Of a stretch of DNA of 64,000 bases, positions 36,122 through 49,600 are shown in pieces. Numbering within the stretch: position 1 is the first letter of the stretch; each line of letters starts with the position of its first letter. Position numbers and translations under genes: made by a program. The notes under the pieces are model-generated. The model was not told the origin of the DNA. It did not search any database and worked only from the letters and a program-made list of their open reading frames with translations. Source of the stretch: Triglochin maritima (taxonomy: Eukaryota > Streptophyta > Magnoliopsida > Alismatales > Juncaginaceae); NCBI GenBank assembly GCA_963682175.1, contig OY821781.1:38391254-38455253 (forward strand). The letters run 5' to 3'.

Positions 36122-37199
36122 TGAGAGCTTAAAGTCACATTATCCAACTCTAATCTAGCCGAAGACTTTCGGCCCATCGGCCAACCCCAACAAGATTGTG
36201 ATTATCAATTCGATTCAAGCAATAGAGCTAATAAGGGTTTAGTGTTAATTCTCTCACATAATCAGTTTCTCCAAGTTTGTAGTTTCCAAAACATGGATGA
36301 GTTTGTTTAACCAATATCTTGAAGAAATTGCTAGAGTCTGATTTATTCTCTCACAATACGACCACCTTTGAGTTTTGTGCTCGTCGGAGTTTCTCCCCCA
36401 ATTGGTCGCAACACGATTGTTTCACCGCCCTAATATTCCTATAATGGGAAGAGATAAAAAAATTTGTTAAGTTCCATTGCATACTTTACTTCTTGAAAAA
36501 ACTTTAATATTTTATCAAAAAATAATAATATACGGTTTGAGAAGTTGTTCTTCGACATTGATCACAAATACGTTTAGGTTATAATAAATTAATAAGATAA
36601 ATGTAAATTTAGATAAAGTGAGATTGAAATACTGTCGATATGTGTTTGGTAACATATACAAATACAGAGGTTTTATTGTAATCACTTCTACATATTAATT
36701 CACATGGTGTAGTAAACCGTTTTGCATTTACATTTATAAATGTAAATATTTTTCAACAAAAAAAGTGGTTTACTTTATGGATAAAATTTGTGAAAATATT
36801 TGGAAGGGTAAGTGCATGGCACGTGCAATTTTATCCAATCGACCCTACCCTTTTGCAATAATGTCAGATGATAGTGCTAAATATCTAGACTCTAATTTCC
36901 TTTTGCATGTAGATGGAGACTGGTTTAGTTGGTAGACGTGATTAAGTATCAAGCTAGGATATTTTGGGGATTTCAATTAACTAACATCAATTCTAATAAT
37001 TAAAGTATTTATATGTGTACTTAAGGCCTAATCTTCTAGAAAAATTATCCAGATTTTTTCAGAGTCAACGTCAACATCAACTTAGACTTAAATTATTATT
37101 CTTGACAAATCATTTCCCTATTTGTTTGTCAAAATGGTGTATTTCAATTTGACTTTCAATGGTTCGATACAAGTTTGATATTTAATATCTTTATTTTTT
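36122..37199. other. Intergenic AT-rich DNA, no gene seen
   Basis: No coding, RNA or repeat signature was recognised between the hAT element and the foldback element. Confidence 0.55.
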
Positions 37200-37917
37200 G
37201 GGTTATTTGTTTGGGTGTTATCAAGAAACAACTAAATTGGCATTATGCCACCTGGTTTTGATTATTTGACTTAATACCATAGAAAAATCAAACTATTTAT
37301 CTTAATGTCATAGGAAAATAAAATATTTACCTTTATGTCATTCCGATAGTAAACCATTAACTTTTGTATGTTAATATTTAATGGAATTTTGCAGAATTAC
37401 CCTGAATAAATCAAAAATTCAATAAATTCATTATATGTGTTGTAAAAATTGCAAAAAATTACTCAAATAATTTATTTATACTCTCTCATCTCTATCTTTC
37501 AACTTTCATTTCTTGTTTGTCTCTCACTAAACTTAATGACTCGATTACTAAACTAATGAAATTCGAAAAATTTTAAATTTAAAATACAAAATAATTAATT
37601 ATTTTAAAAAATCATTTTTCTATAAAAAAATATTTTTTTATATAAAATGTGTTTTTCCAAAACTATTTATTTTTTTGTATAAAAATTCTTTTATCAATTA
37701 TCAGATTCTTGTACTAAAATATTAAAAATCATGAATCTGAAATAAGATAAATAAAAATAAATAATTTTAAAAAAATTATCGAATTAAATTAGTTTAGTAA
37801 TCGAGTCATTAAGTTTAGTGAGATAAAAAGAAATGAAAGTTAAAAGATAGAAATTAGAGAGTGTATAGATAATAAAAAAATTGAATAATTTTTTGTAATT
37901 TTTACAATACATATAAT

Positions 37918-38154
37918 TGTTGAGAATTCCAAAGGTTTCTTGGATGATTCACCTTCCTTAACCCCCAATAGTTTATGTAGGTTTTACTCTTATTTATGTT
38001 GTGTAATTCCATTTATTTAGGTTGTAACTCCTACTACATCCTCACCCTATATATAGGGGATTATTGTACATTTTTGGTCACAAGAAAAGAGAAGAAATAC
38101 ATACCTCTTTCCCTCCCTCGATCTTTTATCTTTGGTTTGCTTTGTTTCACAACA
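37918..38154 (+). repeat. 5' LTR of Copia element 2
   Basis: 237 bp, TGTTGAGAATTCC to TTTCACAACA, with a CCCTATATATAGGGG promoter-like core. About 13 mismatches to the 3' LTR. Confidence 0.93.
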
Positions 38155-38389
38155 CGTTATCAGCACGAAGGTTCTACCGCTAACACTATAACATTTGGCG
38201 TCACTCAAGCCTCAAGGTAACAAATCCGTGTGTTTGATTTGCATGGTCATATACATAATCTCTCTCATTTACTTGTTAAAAATTATTTGTTTTTATCATA
38301 GCAAAAAGAGGTTAGAAAGGTGATTCCATTTTTGCATGATTAATAAAAAAAATCATGTTCAATCAATTGAGAGATTTACATGTACATGA

Positions 38390-38418
38390 AATAATAATAA
38401 TAATAATAATAATAATAA
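38390..38418. repeat. (ATA)n microsatellite in Copia 2 leader
   Basis: A trinucleotide ATA/AAT run within the untranslated leader between the primer site and gag. Confidence 0.9.
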
Positions 38419-39540
38419 GCATTTTGGTTATGTGACCACTTACTCATCCATATGAATTTACTTGATTTATAAGATCTTTAGTGACGTGATCTTGTATATA
38501 TCCTTCTCAATGGAGGGGAACCATTATTTAGTTCTTGATCTAAATAAAAAAAATCACATTGGAAGCATAGATACGTTCCATATCTTATCTGTAATGCAAA
38601 ACAAAAATGCAAATTAATATATTCACAACATCTTTAATGCTTGAAAATCCTTGTGCAAACTCTCGTTGAGCTCCTGGATACATATCATTGTAGTTTACTT
38701 TTTCTTTTTCCTTTCAATATTTAATCTAGCTTATTACTATTTTCGGCGGTTCACATCTCGATACATCTCATTGTAGTTACTTACATGGCAAACCTTACCA
38801 AGCTTTAATTTGCTGCCCTTGATATCTCGGGGAAAAATTATCTCCCTTGGACTCTCGATGCAGAGATCCATCTTACGGCAAATAATCTTGGAGAAACAAT
38901 TAAAGATGAAAATAAGGCCTCCCCGCAGGAGCGTGCCAAAGCAATGCTTTTTCTCCGGCATCATCTCCATGAGGGATTAAAAGCCGAATATCTAACGGTG
39001 AAAGATCCGTTAGAGTTATGGAAAAACTTGAAAGAAAGGTATGACCACCAAAAACAAGTGATTCTCCCAAAAGCTCGCTACGAGTGGATTCATTTGCGAT
39101 TACAAGATTTTAAATCTATAAGCGAGTATAATTCTGCTATGTTCCGAATCTCATCTGAACTTAAATTATGTGGAGAAATAATTACTGATAATGATATGTT
39201 AGAGAAAACATTCTCCACATTCCATGCCTCGAATATGCTCCTGCAGCAGCAATATCGAGAACGTGGTTTTAAGAAATATTCGGAACTAATATCATGTCTT
39301 CTTGTTGCCGAGCAAAATAATGAACTTTTGATGAAAAATCTTTAAGCTCGACCCACCGGTTCCACTCCATTCCCTGAAGTGAATGAGGCTAATCACAAAC
39401 GCAAACACGACCCATTCCCTGAAGCGAATGCGGCATCTTACAATCGTAAACATGGACGTGGTCGTGGTCGCGCATACGGACGCGGGCAACATCAAGGACG
39501 TGGTCATGTACGTGGCCGTAGCCATCGTGGTGGTCATGAT

Positions 39541-41441
39541 TGTTGGATTTCGTGCCCTATTATATGTATATATTTTTCAAAATTTTATAAACATATAGGA
39601 TCGAAACATTCAGATTTTCTTTGATTTTCATATAGACATGCATTTGTTTGTCCTAATTATTTAACATGCATTAGAACAAACAAAGAATTGCAAAGAGAAT
39701 CATACCTAGAGGTTCTCTAAAACCTCTTGAAGATCCGGAGTCACGTTGCCGTTCGAATCGCCCGGTGGATTGCCTCCGAGTGTTCACCAAACTCTAAACA
39801 ATGTTGGAAAGAAATGAGCTAGCCAATCAATCTCCAAACGGGTTTAGAATCTAGCTAATAACCCCCTTTTTCTTTCCTGAGATTTTACTCTCCAAAAACT
39901 CAAATTAACTATGGAATTTCGGATGGATTAATTGGGGTGGTTAGAGAGAGAGAGAATTTTGCATATACTTATTTTTAATGAAGGAAATTAGGCATATTTA
40001 TAGGCTCCTTTAATTTCCACATCATGGGTCATGCATTGACCCATTCTTCCATGTTTTTCTCTCTTAAGACCAATTCCCAATATTAAATTTATTAATCCAC
40101 ATCCAAATATAATCATAATTGACCAAGTCAAAACCATGATCAATAATTCCTTAATTAATTTGCATTTATCGAATTTTGGATTAATTCCCAACAAAATTCG
40201 TTTTTTTTGTTTCAGGAAATTTAATTAATTTGCCTTTATCGAATTTTGGTTTAATTCCCAACAAAATTCGTATTTGGGGTTTTAGCAAATTTAATTAATT
40301 AATTTGCCTTATCGAATTTTGGATTAATTCCCAACAAAATTCGATCTTTGGGGTTATAGCTAATTTATATATCCTATGCAATATATCATCATATGTAATA
40401 TCAAACAATCACACCCCATGATATATTTACATCTCATATATAAATTCATGATTCTAAATATGTCATTTTCATGACATAATGATTTTATCCATTCACCACA
40501 TGTATACGAAACTCGATACATCATATGAACATAAAATCACCTTCTTGTTTCCCAGTTTTATGGTGTGACCTATGGGGGGATCTAAGCTAAATTGGCAGTG
40601 ATATTAATAGCTTAACATCACAAACTATAAGCGGTATCTAGCTACACATTATAGTTCCCAATTAGCTAGATGTATTAATTCAGCTCGAACCAAAACCCGA
40701 TCCAATTAGTGATGGAGTGCACCACTTGTGTCCGTCCCTTGCCTCATGATATTAAGAATACACACAAAGTAGTATTGTGTCATCTTTGTATTAGTATTCA
40801 TTTCTTGATCTCTTTAAGCTAGTTATAAATATGTGACTTAACTCAAATCACATTGTGCACATTATAACTTTGCTTTATCAAGGGGCCCATTAATATCATT
40901 ACTCAATTAAGAGGGGCAATGATAATCTTTTGACTAAGTATCTTCTCCAACAAAAGTCATACTTAACCAACCAATGTCTTTACACTACACTTATCGATAG
41001 CTCAAGACACTAGCCTAATCAAGTATTTCTTAAGTGATCGGATATAAGTCTCATATCAAAGGACCAAGGACATAGTAAAATATTAATGACACAGAAACAC
41101 ATTTCTATAATATTTTACTTATTAGGTCTATTCAGTATACAAAAGTAATATTTTCCTCTTTTGCATACCCGTGTTGTCACTCACTTGTAGAGCTACAATG
41201 ATCTATGACCAACACGACAATCTTAACTCGGTAGTTAATGTTTCATGTTAATTACCATGATTGCGAATATCTTTTGTTTTATGTAAACCAATATGTTTTA
41301 GAGCTCTACGGTTAAGGACCAAGAGCCTCTTCCTTAACACTTCTAAAAGACGAATAACATAAACAATGAACATAATGATTTCTCATTCAATTCATAATAA
41401 TTGACATTTAAAAGTAAAACTTTTAGAACACATTCCCTTCA
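39541..41441 (+). mobile_element. Nested solo-LTR-like insert (1901 bp) in Copia 2 gag
   Basis: Starts TGTTGGATTTCGTGCCC and ends ATTCCCTTCA, i.e. TG...CA, with a perfect 5-bp duplication ATGAT on both sides (39536-39540 and 41442-41446). Removing it rejoins the gag reading frame exactly. No coding sequence is present, so a solo LTR left by LTR-LTR recombination is the simplest reading. The LTR family was not recognised. Confidence 0.85.
40143..40365. repeat. Triplicated ~72-bp repeat inside the solo LTR
   Basis: Three tandem copies of a unit containing TTAATTAATTTGC, TTATCGAATTTTGG and TTAATTCCCAACAAAATTCG, differing by small indels. Confidence 0.85.
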
Positions 41442-44400
41442 ATGATGTCAAAGCAAATAATGATGGAAGAAATGCTAGAGGAAATCAAGTGCAAAATCCT
41501 CCAAAGAAATATGAGAATGCTTGCTACAAATGCGGCATGACAAATCATTGGTCGCGTATATGCCGTACGCCCAAGCACCTTGGTGATCTTTATCAAGCAT
41601 CACTCAAGAAAAAAGAAGGTGTCGAAATGAACTTGGTTGAAAACAACCAAGATGGAATGATAGATTGGTACACCCCGGTTATATAATGATGCGAAAAATT
41701 ATTGAAAATTCAAATGGTCATTCCCTGAAGGATATGAAAATTATATCATCGAATGAGCTTTCATGTGCAGCATGCTCTCTTGGAAAACTGATAATCCGAC
41801 CGTCCACAAGCAAAATTAAAGATGAATCTCCTTTATTTTTAGAGAGAATTCAAGGTGATATTTGTGGACCCATTGCCCCTCCATGTGGACCATTTCGATA
41901 TTTTATGGTGTTGATAGATGCATCCACCCGATGGTCACATGTTAGTCTTTTGTCAACTAGAAATGTTGTATTTGCTAGACTTCTAGCAGAATTGATAAAA
42001 TTGAGGGCGCATTTTCCTGATTATCCAATTAAGAAAATCCGATTGGACAATGCAGGAGAATTTACGTCTCAAACATTTAATGACTATTGCATGTCAATTG
42101 GTATTACAATTGAGCATCCGGTTGCTCATGTCCATACACAAAATGGTCTAGCTGAATCTCTAATTAAGAGATTGCAACTAATTGCAAGACCATTACTTAT
42201 GAATTCAAAATTATCACAATCTCTTTGGGGTCATGTCATTTTACATGTTGCGGCACTTATCAGAATAAGACCGACAACTTATCATAAATATTCCCCTTTA
42301 CAGCTGGTCTCTGGTAGAGAACCAAATTTATCCCATTTAAAAATATTTGGTTGTGCGGTTTATGTCCCAATAACCCCACCACAACGTACAAAGATGGGAC
42401 ATCAAATAAGATTGGGAATTTACATCGGTTTTGAGTCTCCATCAATTATTAAATATTTGGAGCCATTAACTGGTGATATTTTTACAGCACGCTTTGCTGA
42501 TTGTAATTTTGATGAAAAAGTATTCCCAATCTTAGGGGGAGAAAAACAGAAGATGGAAAAATCTGAAATTACTTGGAATGCATCTTCATTGTCCCATCTT
42601 GATCCCCGTACAAACCAATGTGAACACGAAGTTCAAAAGATTATTCATTTGCAAAGAATTGCAAACGAATTACCAGATGCATTTACAGATGCAAAGAAAG
42701 TTACAAAATCACATATACATGCTGAAAATGCACCAGCAAAAGTTGATATTACTAAGTTGTCAAATGAGTTAAATATCCACCGAAAACGTGGACGACCAAT
42801 TGGGTCAAAAGATATAAAACCAAGAAAAAGGAAAGAGAAAAGCGTAGCACCTGAAGATGTTACTGCTAATATTATCCATACCCCTGAAGAGGTAGTGAAA
42901 GAACAAAATGACAACATAGACCAACGAGAGACCGAAGTGTCTAAAAATGAAAATGCAAATGAGATCTCAATAAATTATGTGCACAATCAGAAAAGATGGA
43001 ATCGAGACGAAACCATTGTTGATGAAAAATTTCCATATGCTATAGCAAATGAAGTAATGAATGTTGAATATTGTGAGCCAAAATCTATTGAAGAATGTCG
43101 ACAAAGAAATGATTGGCCACAATGGAAAAATGCAATACAAGCAGAATTACATTCGCTTGAAAAACATAATGTTTTTGGACCTGGGGTGCTTACACCCAAT
43201 GACGTAAAACCTGTGGGGTTCAAATGGGTGTTCTCGATAAAGAGAAATGAGAAAAATGAGATTGTAAGATATAAAGCCCGACTTGTGGCTCAAGGTTTCA
43301 CCCAAATACCCGGTGTTGATTATGAAGAAACGTATTCACCTGTAGTGGATGCGACAACACTAAGATTTCTTATCAGTCTCACAGTCATAAATAGACTTCA
43401 AATGCAACTCATGGATGTGGTTACTGCTTATCTATATGGGTCATTAGATACAAACATCTATATGAAAGTCCCTCAAGGACTAAAACTACCAAGGACTTGT
43501 ACTTCCAAACCGCGAGGGTTGTACTCCATACAACTAAAAAGATCCTTATATGGATTAAAGCAATCTGGACGAATGTGGTACAATCGTCTAAGCAAAAGTC
43601 TTCTGAGCAAAGGATTCAAAAATGACCCCATATGTCCATGTGTTTTCATTAAAAGGTCTTCATCTGGTTTTACGATTATAGCTGTATATGTTGATGATTT
43701 AAATATTATTGGGACACCAAAGGAAATTGAGATTACAGCTCAATACTTGAAAACTGAATTTGAGACGAAAGACCTTGGTGTAACTAAATTTTGCCTCGGC
43801 CTGCAGATCGAGCACTTTCCGAGTGGAATTTTTATTCACCAAGCAAATTATATAGAGAAAATGTTAAAACACTTTAATATGGATAAAGTTCATTCATTGA
43901 GTTCACCAATGGTCGTTCGATCACTTATAAGTGAAAAAGATCTTTTTTCGTCCCCGAGAAAAGGGTGACAAAGTCCTCGGTCCTGAAGTATCGTATCTAA
44001 GTGCTATGGGAGCTTTAGCGTATCTTGCTAATAATACACGACCTGATATAAGTTTTGTTGTCAACCTTCTAGCAAGATACAGATCTGAGCCAACATATAG
44101 GCATTGGAAAGGAATCAAGCATGTATTCCGCTACCTCAGTGGGACACGTGATATGGGGTTATTTTATAGAAAGGACTCGAAGTCCGAACTTATTGGATAT
44201 TCAGATGCTGGATATTTATCAGACCCCCACAAAGAAAAATCACAAACAGGATACGTGTTCACGTATGGTGGCACCGCCATTTCATGGCGATCGACAAAAC
44301 AGACCCTGACGGCAACATCTTCAAATCAAGCAGAACTGATTGCATTATATGAAGCTAGTCGAGAATGTGTATGGTTGAGATTAGTAATCCAACACATACA

Positions 44401-44820
44401 AAAGGAATGTGGTCTTGAAGGAATAAAGGACAAGCCAACATTGCTATATGAACATAATAGCGCATGCATTGCCCAAATAAAGGAAGGTTATATCAAAGGA
44501 GACAAGACAAAGCACATTTCACCAAAGTTCTTCTCGACGCGTGATTTACAAAAGAATGGAGAGATAAATGTCTGTCAAATCAGATCATGCGAGAATCTTA
44601 CAGATTTATTCACAAAGGCGTTGCCTACTAAAAATTTTGAGGGGCTTGTTCACAAGATTGGTGTTCGTCGTTTGAAGAATATTTGCTAAAGTCAGGGGGA
44701 GCATTATACGCGCTGCACTCTTTTTCCCTTGACTAGGTTTTTATCCCACTGGGTTTTTCTTGGTAAGGTTTTTAACGAGGCAGCATCCCTAGCGTATAAA
44801 GGTGATCATCCCAGGGGGAG

Positions 44821-45057
44821 TGTTTAGAATTCCAAAGGTTTCTTGGATGATTCACCTTCCTTAACCCCAAATAGTTTATGTAGGTTTTACTCTTATTTAT
44901 ATGGTGTAATTCCATTTATTTTGGTTGTAACTCCTACTACATCATCACCGTATATATATGGGATTAATGTACATGTTTGGTCACAAGACAAGAGAAGAAA
45001 TACATACCTCTCTCCCTCTCTCGATCTTTTATCTTTGGTTTGCTTTGTTTCACAACA
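44821..45057 (+). repeat. 3' LTR of Copia element 2
   Basis: 237 bp, TGTTTAGAATTCC to TTTCACAACA, preceded by the polypurine tract at 44813-44820 and followed by the ATAAT duplication. Confidence 0.93.
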
Positions 45058-45429
45058 ATAATGAATTTTATGAATTTTTAATTTATTCATGGTGATTCTA
45101 CAAAATTTTCATTAAATATTAATATACTTAACGGACATTAACGAAAAAGTTAACGGTTTACTGACAGAATGACATAAAGGTAAATATTTTGTTTTCCTAC
45201 GACATTAAGATAAATAGTTTGATTTTTCTATGGTATTAGGCCAAATAGTAAAAACCAAGTGACACAAAGCCAATTTAGTTGTTTCTTGGTGACACTCAAA
45301 CAAATAACTCATTTCTTTTACTTCAGGGGACTATCTCAATATACTGTTGTGTCAAGAACGAACAAAAATACAAATTTCACAATGCCCATAATAACAAATA
45401 TAAATAATATTCATATTCAATAATTATCT

Positions 45430-45650
45430 AGTAAGCTTGGGACTTAATCTATTTATTTTAAGCATCTACAATATCCATCACTTATTTGTAATTGTAAGGT
45501 AGATTAAGGATATGACGGTTATGTTAATTAAAAGATCTAATGGTGGATATTAATGATAGATTAATCGTAATTAGATCTAACGGTAAGTTTATAATGAGAC
45601 TTAAATTAATATGATGAGTCACTAGATCACTAGAGTTTGACTCTATTCAT
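45430..45650 (-). repeat. Dispersed repeat R, copy 3 (inverted, diverged)
   Basis: The minus strand matches blocks of the two copies near 27.5-27.9 kb: ACAATATCCATCACTxATTT, TGTAAGGTAGATTAAG, CGGTTATGxTAAT and CACTAGAGxTTGACxCTAT. It is more diverged and is not inside a TA microsatellite. Confidence 0.65.
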
Positions 45651-45661
45651 ATTAACCATAA

Positions 45662-46085
45662 GAGCATCCCTTACGGGATAAAAAAAGGGGGGACGACCGG
45701 GTCGTCTCCCCCATGACCCGGTCGTCAACAACCAGGTTGTGTATTATTTAATTAGTTTTTTGGTTTTTTTTTTGTTTTGACGACACTAAGCCGTTTACCC
45801 AGAACTAGTGTTGCTTGACCTTTTGTTTTTGTTTTGATTATTTGAATTTGTTGTTTGAATTATTTTTTTGAAATTACGTTTTATAATTTTTTTTGATTTT
45901 TTAGAAAAAAATTTAAATTGTTTTCCAAGATAGACCCTGAAATGATGTAGATGAGAGAGATAGGTTGTTGTGGGTTGTGGTTAAGATGTGAATAGTATAG
46001 AAAGGAGAAGAAAGTACGTTGGGGAGAGAAAAAGTTGATGTGGAAGAAAGAGACCAGATCGTCCGGGGTTGTGGTCAGTGATGCT
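45662..46085. mobile_element. Harbinger-like MITE 1
   Basis: The left end GAGCATCCCTTACGGGA follows TAA. The right end is an imperfect complement (CAGTGATGCT). It contains GACGACCGGGTCGTC-type hairpin sequence followed by a T-rich tract and the AAATGATGTAGATGAGAGAGATAG block shared with the MITEs at 57 and 61.6 kb. Confidence 0.65.
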
Positions 46086-46643
46086 GAAGATCCGTCTGAT
46101 AAATAGTAAGAATTGCATTGTATCCGATAGACTTCCATTATTTGGAGAATCTTAACTGGATAAGGTCTTATAGGTCGGTGCAAAATAATAATTTCAATGA
46201 AGATTCTTATGACCAACATCCCAACACAAAAAGGAAGAGAAAGGTTGGTAAGAGCCACCCACTTTAATAAAGAATGTATGCAAAGCAAAAAGAAGAAGGC
46301 TCATCTTTTGTCCAAAAAACACTTTTACATACCAACTTTAAAGTTCAGACAAAACTTTCATTGGATATACTAAAATAACATTGTTTGAATCACTATAATA
46401 CGTCTGAATGTGGATAATAACTATAATATTCAGGTACATTTAAGTGATTAAAAGTTTTAAGCTTTAACTACAAATATGCATTTTTCACATTGACATTTAA
46501 TTTTAGATCTAATATTTTAAAATACATTTTAGCATTATAGTGTTGGATGTAAAAAAACTTTTTTTTCTTAAGTGAAAAATACGATTTGGCATGTCAAATG
46601 GAGAAACCAAACACCGAAGAAAGAGGCACTCAATTTTTTCACC
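46086..46643. other. Intergenic DNA before the LINE, no gene seen
   Basis: AT-rich, with no recognised coding sequence or repeat family. Confidence 0.5.
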
Positions 46644-49600
46644 TAGTAAGTTAGAAGTTAACTCTGCCTATGTACGTGTACATAGCTTGTCCCAAGCCAG
46701 GATAAAGGATGAGGGTTGTGATAGGTGTTGCGAGCCAGCGTAAAACCCTAGCTACTCTCATGGAAATGAAACTTACAAGAGAATCGTGTTTGGGGCGTCA
46801 CCCTCTTAGCGACGCGCTACATCGGGCCCCGGATGTAATGATTCAAAGTGAGCAAAGGTCTACGCATCATTCTCGACGGGTGCGAGCGATAAGGAAGCTA
46901 GTCGAGGGACGCCACCACCTTAGTGGCACACTGCATCGGCGCCCGGATGTACTGCACAAGAAGTTAGGGTCCTCGTACTTTACTCAATGGGTGTGAGGGG
47001 TAAGGAAGCTAGTTGAGGATAGTATGATACACATAGGTAGTTGAAATGTTGGATCTTTAACAGGGAAGTTGAGAGAGTTAGTGGTTGTGATCAACAAGAG
47101 AAAAGTCAATATTCTTTGTGTTCAGGAGACCAAATGGGTAGGTGAAAAAGCTAAAGAAGTTGAAAATACAGGATTTAAGTTATGGTATAGTGGAAAAGAT
47201 AGAAATAAAAATGGAGTAGAAATTTTAGTAGATAAGAGCCTAAGAGATGAGGTGGTAGAGGTTAAAAGACAAGGTGATCGAATAATTTTGATTAAGTTAG
47301 TTATCGGAAAACTGATTTTGAATGTCATTAGCGTCTATGCCCCACAAGTAGGTTTGAGCGAAACAGTGAAGAAACAATTTTGGGAGGACCTTGACATTAT
47401 GGTGAGAGGGATTCCTAGTAGTGAGAAACATTGTATTGGAGGAGATTTTAACGGTCATGTTGGTAAAGATAGTGAAGGGTTTGAACGTATCCATGGAGGG
47501 TTTGGGTTCGGTGTTAGGAATAAAGAATGAGAAGATTTTCTGAATTTCGCTATAGCATATGACCTCATGGTAGCAAATACTTTCTTTATGAAAAGAGAAT
47601 CTCATTTAGTCACATTTTGTAGTGGTCAACATCGAAGTCAAATTGATTTTATGCTTACTCGAAAAGATGATCGAGGATCTTGTATAGATTGTAAGGTAAT
47701 ACCTGGAGAGTGTATGGTGACTCAACATAAGTTGGTAGTAGCGAACTTTCGCTTTTGTATTGGTGTAGTACGGAATAAGTATAATAAAGATGTGAAGATT
47801 AAGTGGTGGAATCTTAAAGGAGAAAAATGTATGAGATTTAAGGATGGACTTATGGCAGAGGGACTTTGGGATGTTGTAGGAGACGTTAATAGTATGTGGG
47901 AGAGTATGTCATCTTACATTCGTCGAATGACTAAAGAAGTTTGTGGGGGAGAGTAAAGGAGGTGGACTAGATTCGAGAGACACGTGGTGGTGGAATGATG
48001 ATGTACAACAAGCAATTAAAACTAAGAAAAAATGTTATAAGATGTGGTTTAAAGATAAAAATGAAACTAACTTAGAAGAGTATAGGTTGGCAAATAAAAA
48101 AGCTAAGAAAACAGTAAGAGATGCTAGAGGGGTTGTTATGAGAATTTATACCAAAAGTTGTGATCAAATGAGGGAGATGTTGGAATATATAAGTTAGCTA
48201 AAATAAGAGAGAACAAAACTAGAGATCTTAATCAAGTTAAATGCATTAAAGATAATAATAACCTCTTAGTTAATGCGGAGGATATCAAGGGAAGGTGAAG
48301 AGAATATTTTGATAAGTTGTTTAATGGAGAAAATGATAGTGACACTTTTGAAGTGGATGATACAATTGAGGAATTTAATAGACGGTTTGTACGGAGGATA
48401 AGAGAAGTTGAGGTTAAGGAATCCTTAAAAATGATGAAAGTCGGTAAGGCTTTAGGACCAGACGAGATCCCGATTGAGGTGTGGAAATGTCTGGGCATAA
48501 AGCAGTAACGTGGTTAACTAAATTGTTTAGTAGTATCTTTGAGAAAAATAAAATACCAAAGGAGTGGAGAAGAAGTATTTTAGTGCCAATTTACAAGAAT
48601 AAAGGGGATATATAAAGTTGCACTAACTATAGAGGTATCAAACTCATGTGTCATACTATGAAATTGTGGGAAATAGTAATTGAACACCGTCTAAGGAAAG
48701 GGACATGTGTTAGACAACTTATGAAGATGTATAGAGAACAAAAGAAAGATCTACATATGATTTTTGTTGATTTAGAAAAGACATATGATAGAATTCCAAT
48801 AAATGTTATGTGGTTGGCCCTTGAGAAAAAGAAAGTATCAACAAAATATGTGAATTTAATTAAAGATATGTATGAAGGAGTTGAAACTAACATTAGAATT
48901 TGTAATGGTGTGACTAAAGGTTTTCCGATTAAGATTGAACTTCATCAGGGTTCAGCTTTAAGTCCATATCTATTTGCTTTAGTAATGGACGAGGTGGCAA
49001 AAGACTTACAAGTTGAGGTTCCATGGTGTATGCTATTTGCGGATGATGTAGTATTAATTGACGAGAGTAGGGTAGGTGTGGAGAGAAAACTAGAGTTGTG
49101 GAGAAATACTTTAGAAACAAAAAGTTTTAAACTAAGTATATTTAAAACTGAATATATCAAATGTTGTTTCAGTACCGTTAATACCGAGGAAGAGAAGATT
49201 ATATTAGATGGGCAAGTGGTGCGTAGAAAAGATATTTTTAGATATCTTGGATCAATACTTCAAAAGAAGGGGGAGATCGATGAAGATGTTAACCATATGA
49301 TTAGAGCAGGATTGATGAAATGGCGACAAACCTCAGGTGTCTTATGTGACAAGAAAATTCCACTTAAGTTAAAAGGAAAATTTTATAGAACCGCAATAAG
49401 ACTTGCAATGCTATATGGTGCGGAATGTTGGGCCGCTAAAAAACATATACAATAGATGGGTGTATCTGAAATGAGGATGTTGAGGTGGATGTGTGACCAT
49501 ACGCGAATGGATCAGATTAGAAATGAAGACATTCGTGAGAGAGTTGAAGTTGCTCCAATGGAAGAGAAAATTATCCAACACAGACTGAGATGGTATGAAC

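Larger units (their letters stand above)
38785..44689 (+). pseudogene. Copia gag-pol pseudogene 2, protease missing
   Basis: Gag begins at ATG 38785 (MANLTKL) and meets TAA at 38806-38808, then continues in frame with ISGKNYLPWTLD. A second TAA lies at 39343-39345. A Gly-Arg-rich tail is split at 39540/41442 by an insert. The frame then resumes through a zinc knuckle CYKCGMTNHWSRIC. At about 41672 the sequence jumps from the post-knuckle linker straight to the pre-integrase HPG motif, so the protease domain is deleted. Integrase (LDNAGEF, HTQNGLAES) and reverse transcriptase (YVDD) are open from 41665 to 43968. One extra T in a T-run near 43945 shifts the frame, and RNase H (YSDAGYLSD, TSSNQAELIAL) follows to 44689. 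Confidence 0.92.
37918..45057 (+). mobile_element. Copia LTR retrotransposon 2 (Oryco/Ivana-like)
   Basis: The LTRs at 37918-38154 and 44821-45057 (237 bp each) differ at about 13 sites. A perfect 5-bp target duplication ATAAT flanks the element (37913-37917 and 45058-45062). The sequence after the 5' LTR (CGTTATCAGCACGA) is the internal-tRNA-type priming region common in some plant Copia elements. A polypurine tract AGGGGGAG precedes the 3' LTR. The coding region is degenerate, lacks protease and is split by a solo-LTR-like insert. LTR divergence makes it much older than the first Copia. Confidence 0.93.
37200..45305. mobile_element. Long-arm foldback/MITE element split by Copia element 2
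   Basis: The left arm starts at GGGTTATTTGTTTGGGTGT (37200). Its inverted counterpart ends at CACTCAAACAAATAACTC (about 45305). Blocks match along roughly 230 bp between 37200-37430 and 45075-45305. A second inner pair matches between about 37490-37560 and 37790-37860 (for example ACTCGATTACTAAACTAA against TTAGTTTAGTAATCGAGT). Together these give an element of about 960 bp with arms of nearly 480 bp and no coding capacity, interrupted at 37918-45057. A target duplication was not convincingly seen, so the superfamily is unassigned. Confidence 0.75.

Noticed and set aside
46709..46996. 95-residue frame at the LINE 5' end
   Set aside because: It lies in the RTE 5' leader over an internal imperfect tandem repeat; no domain recognised.
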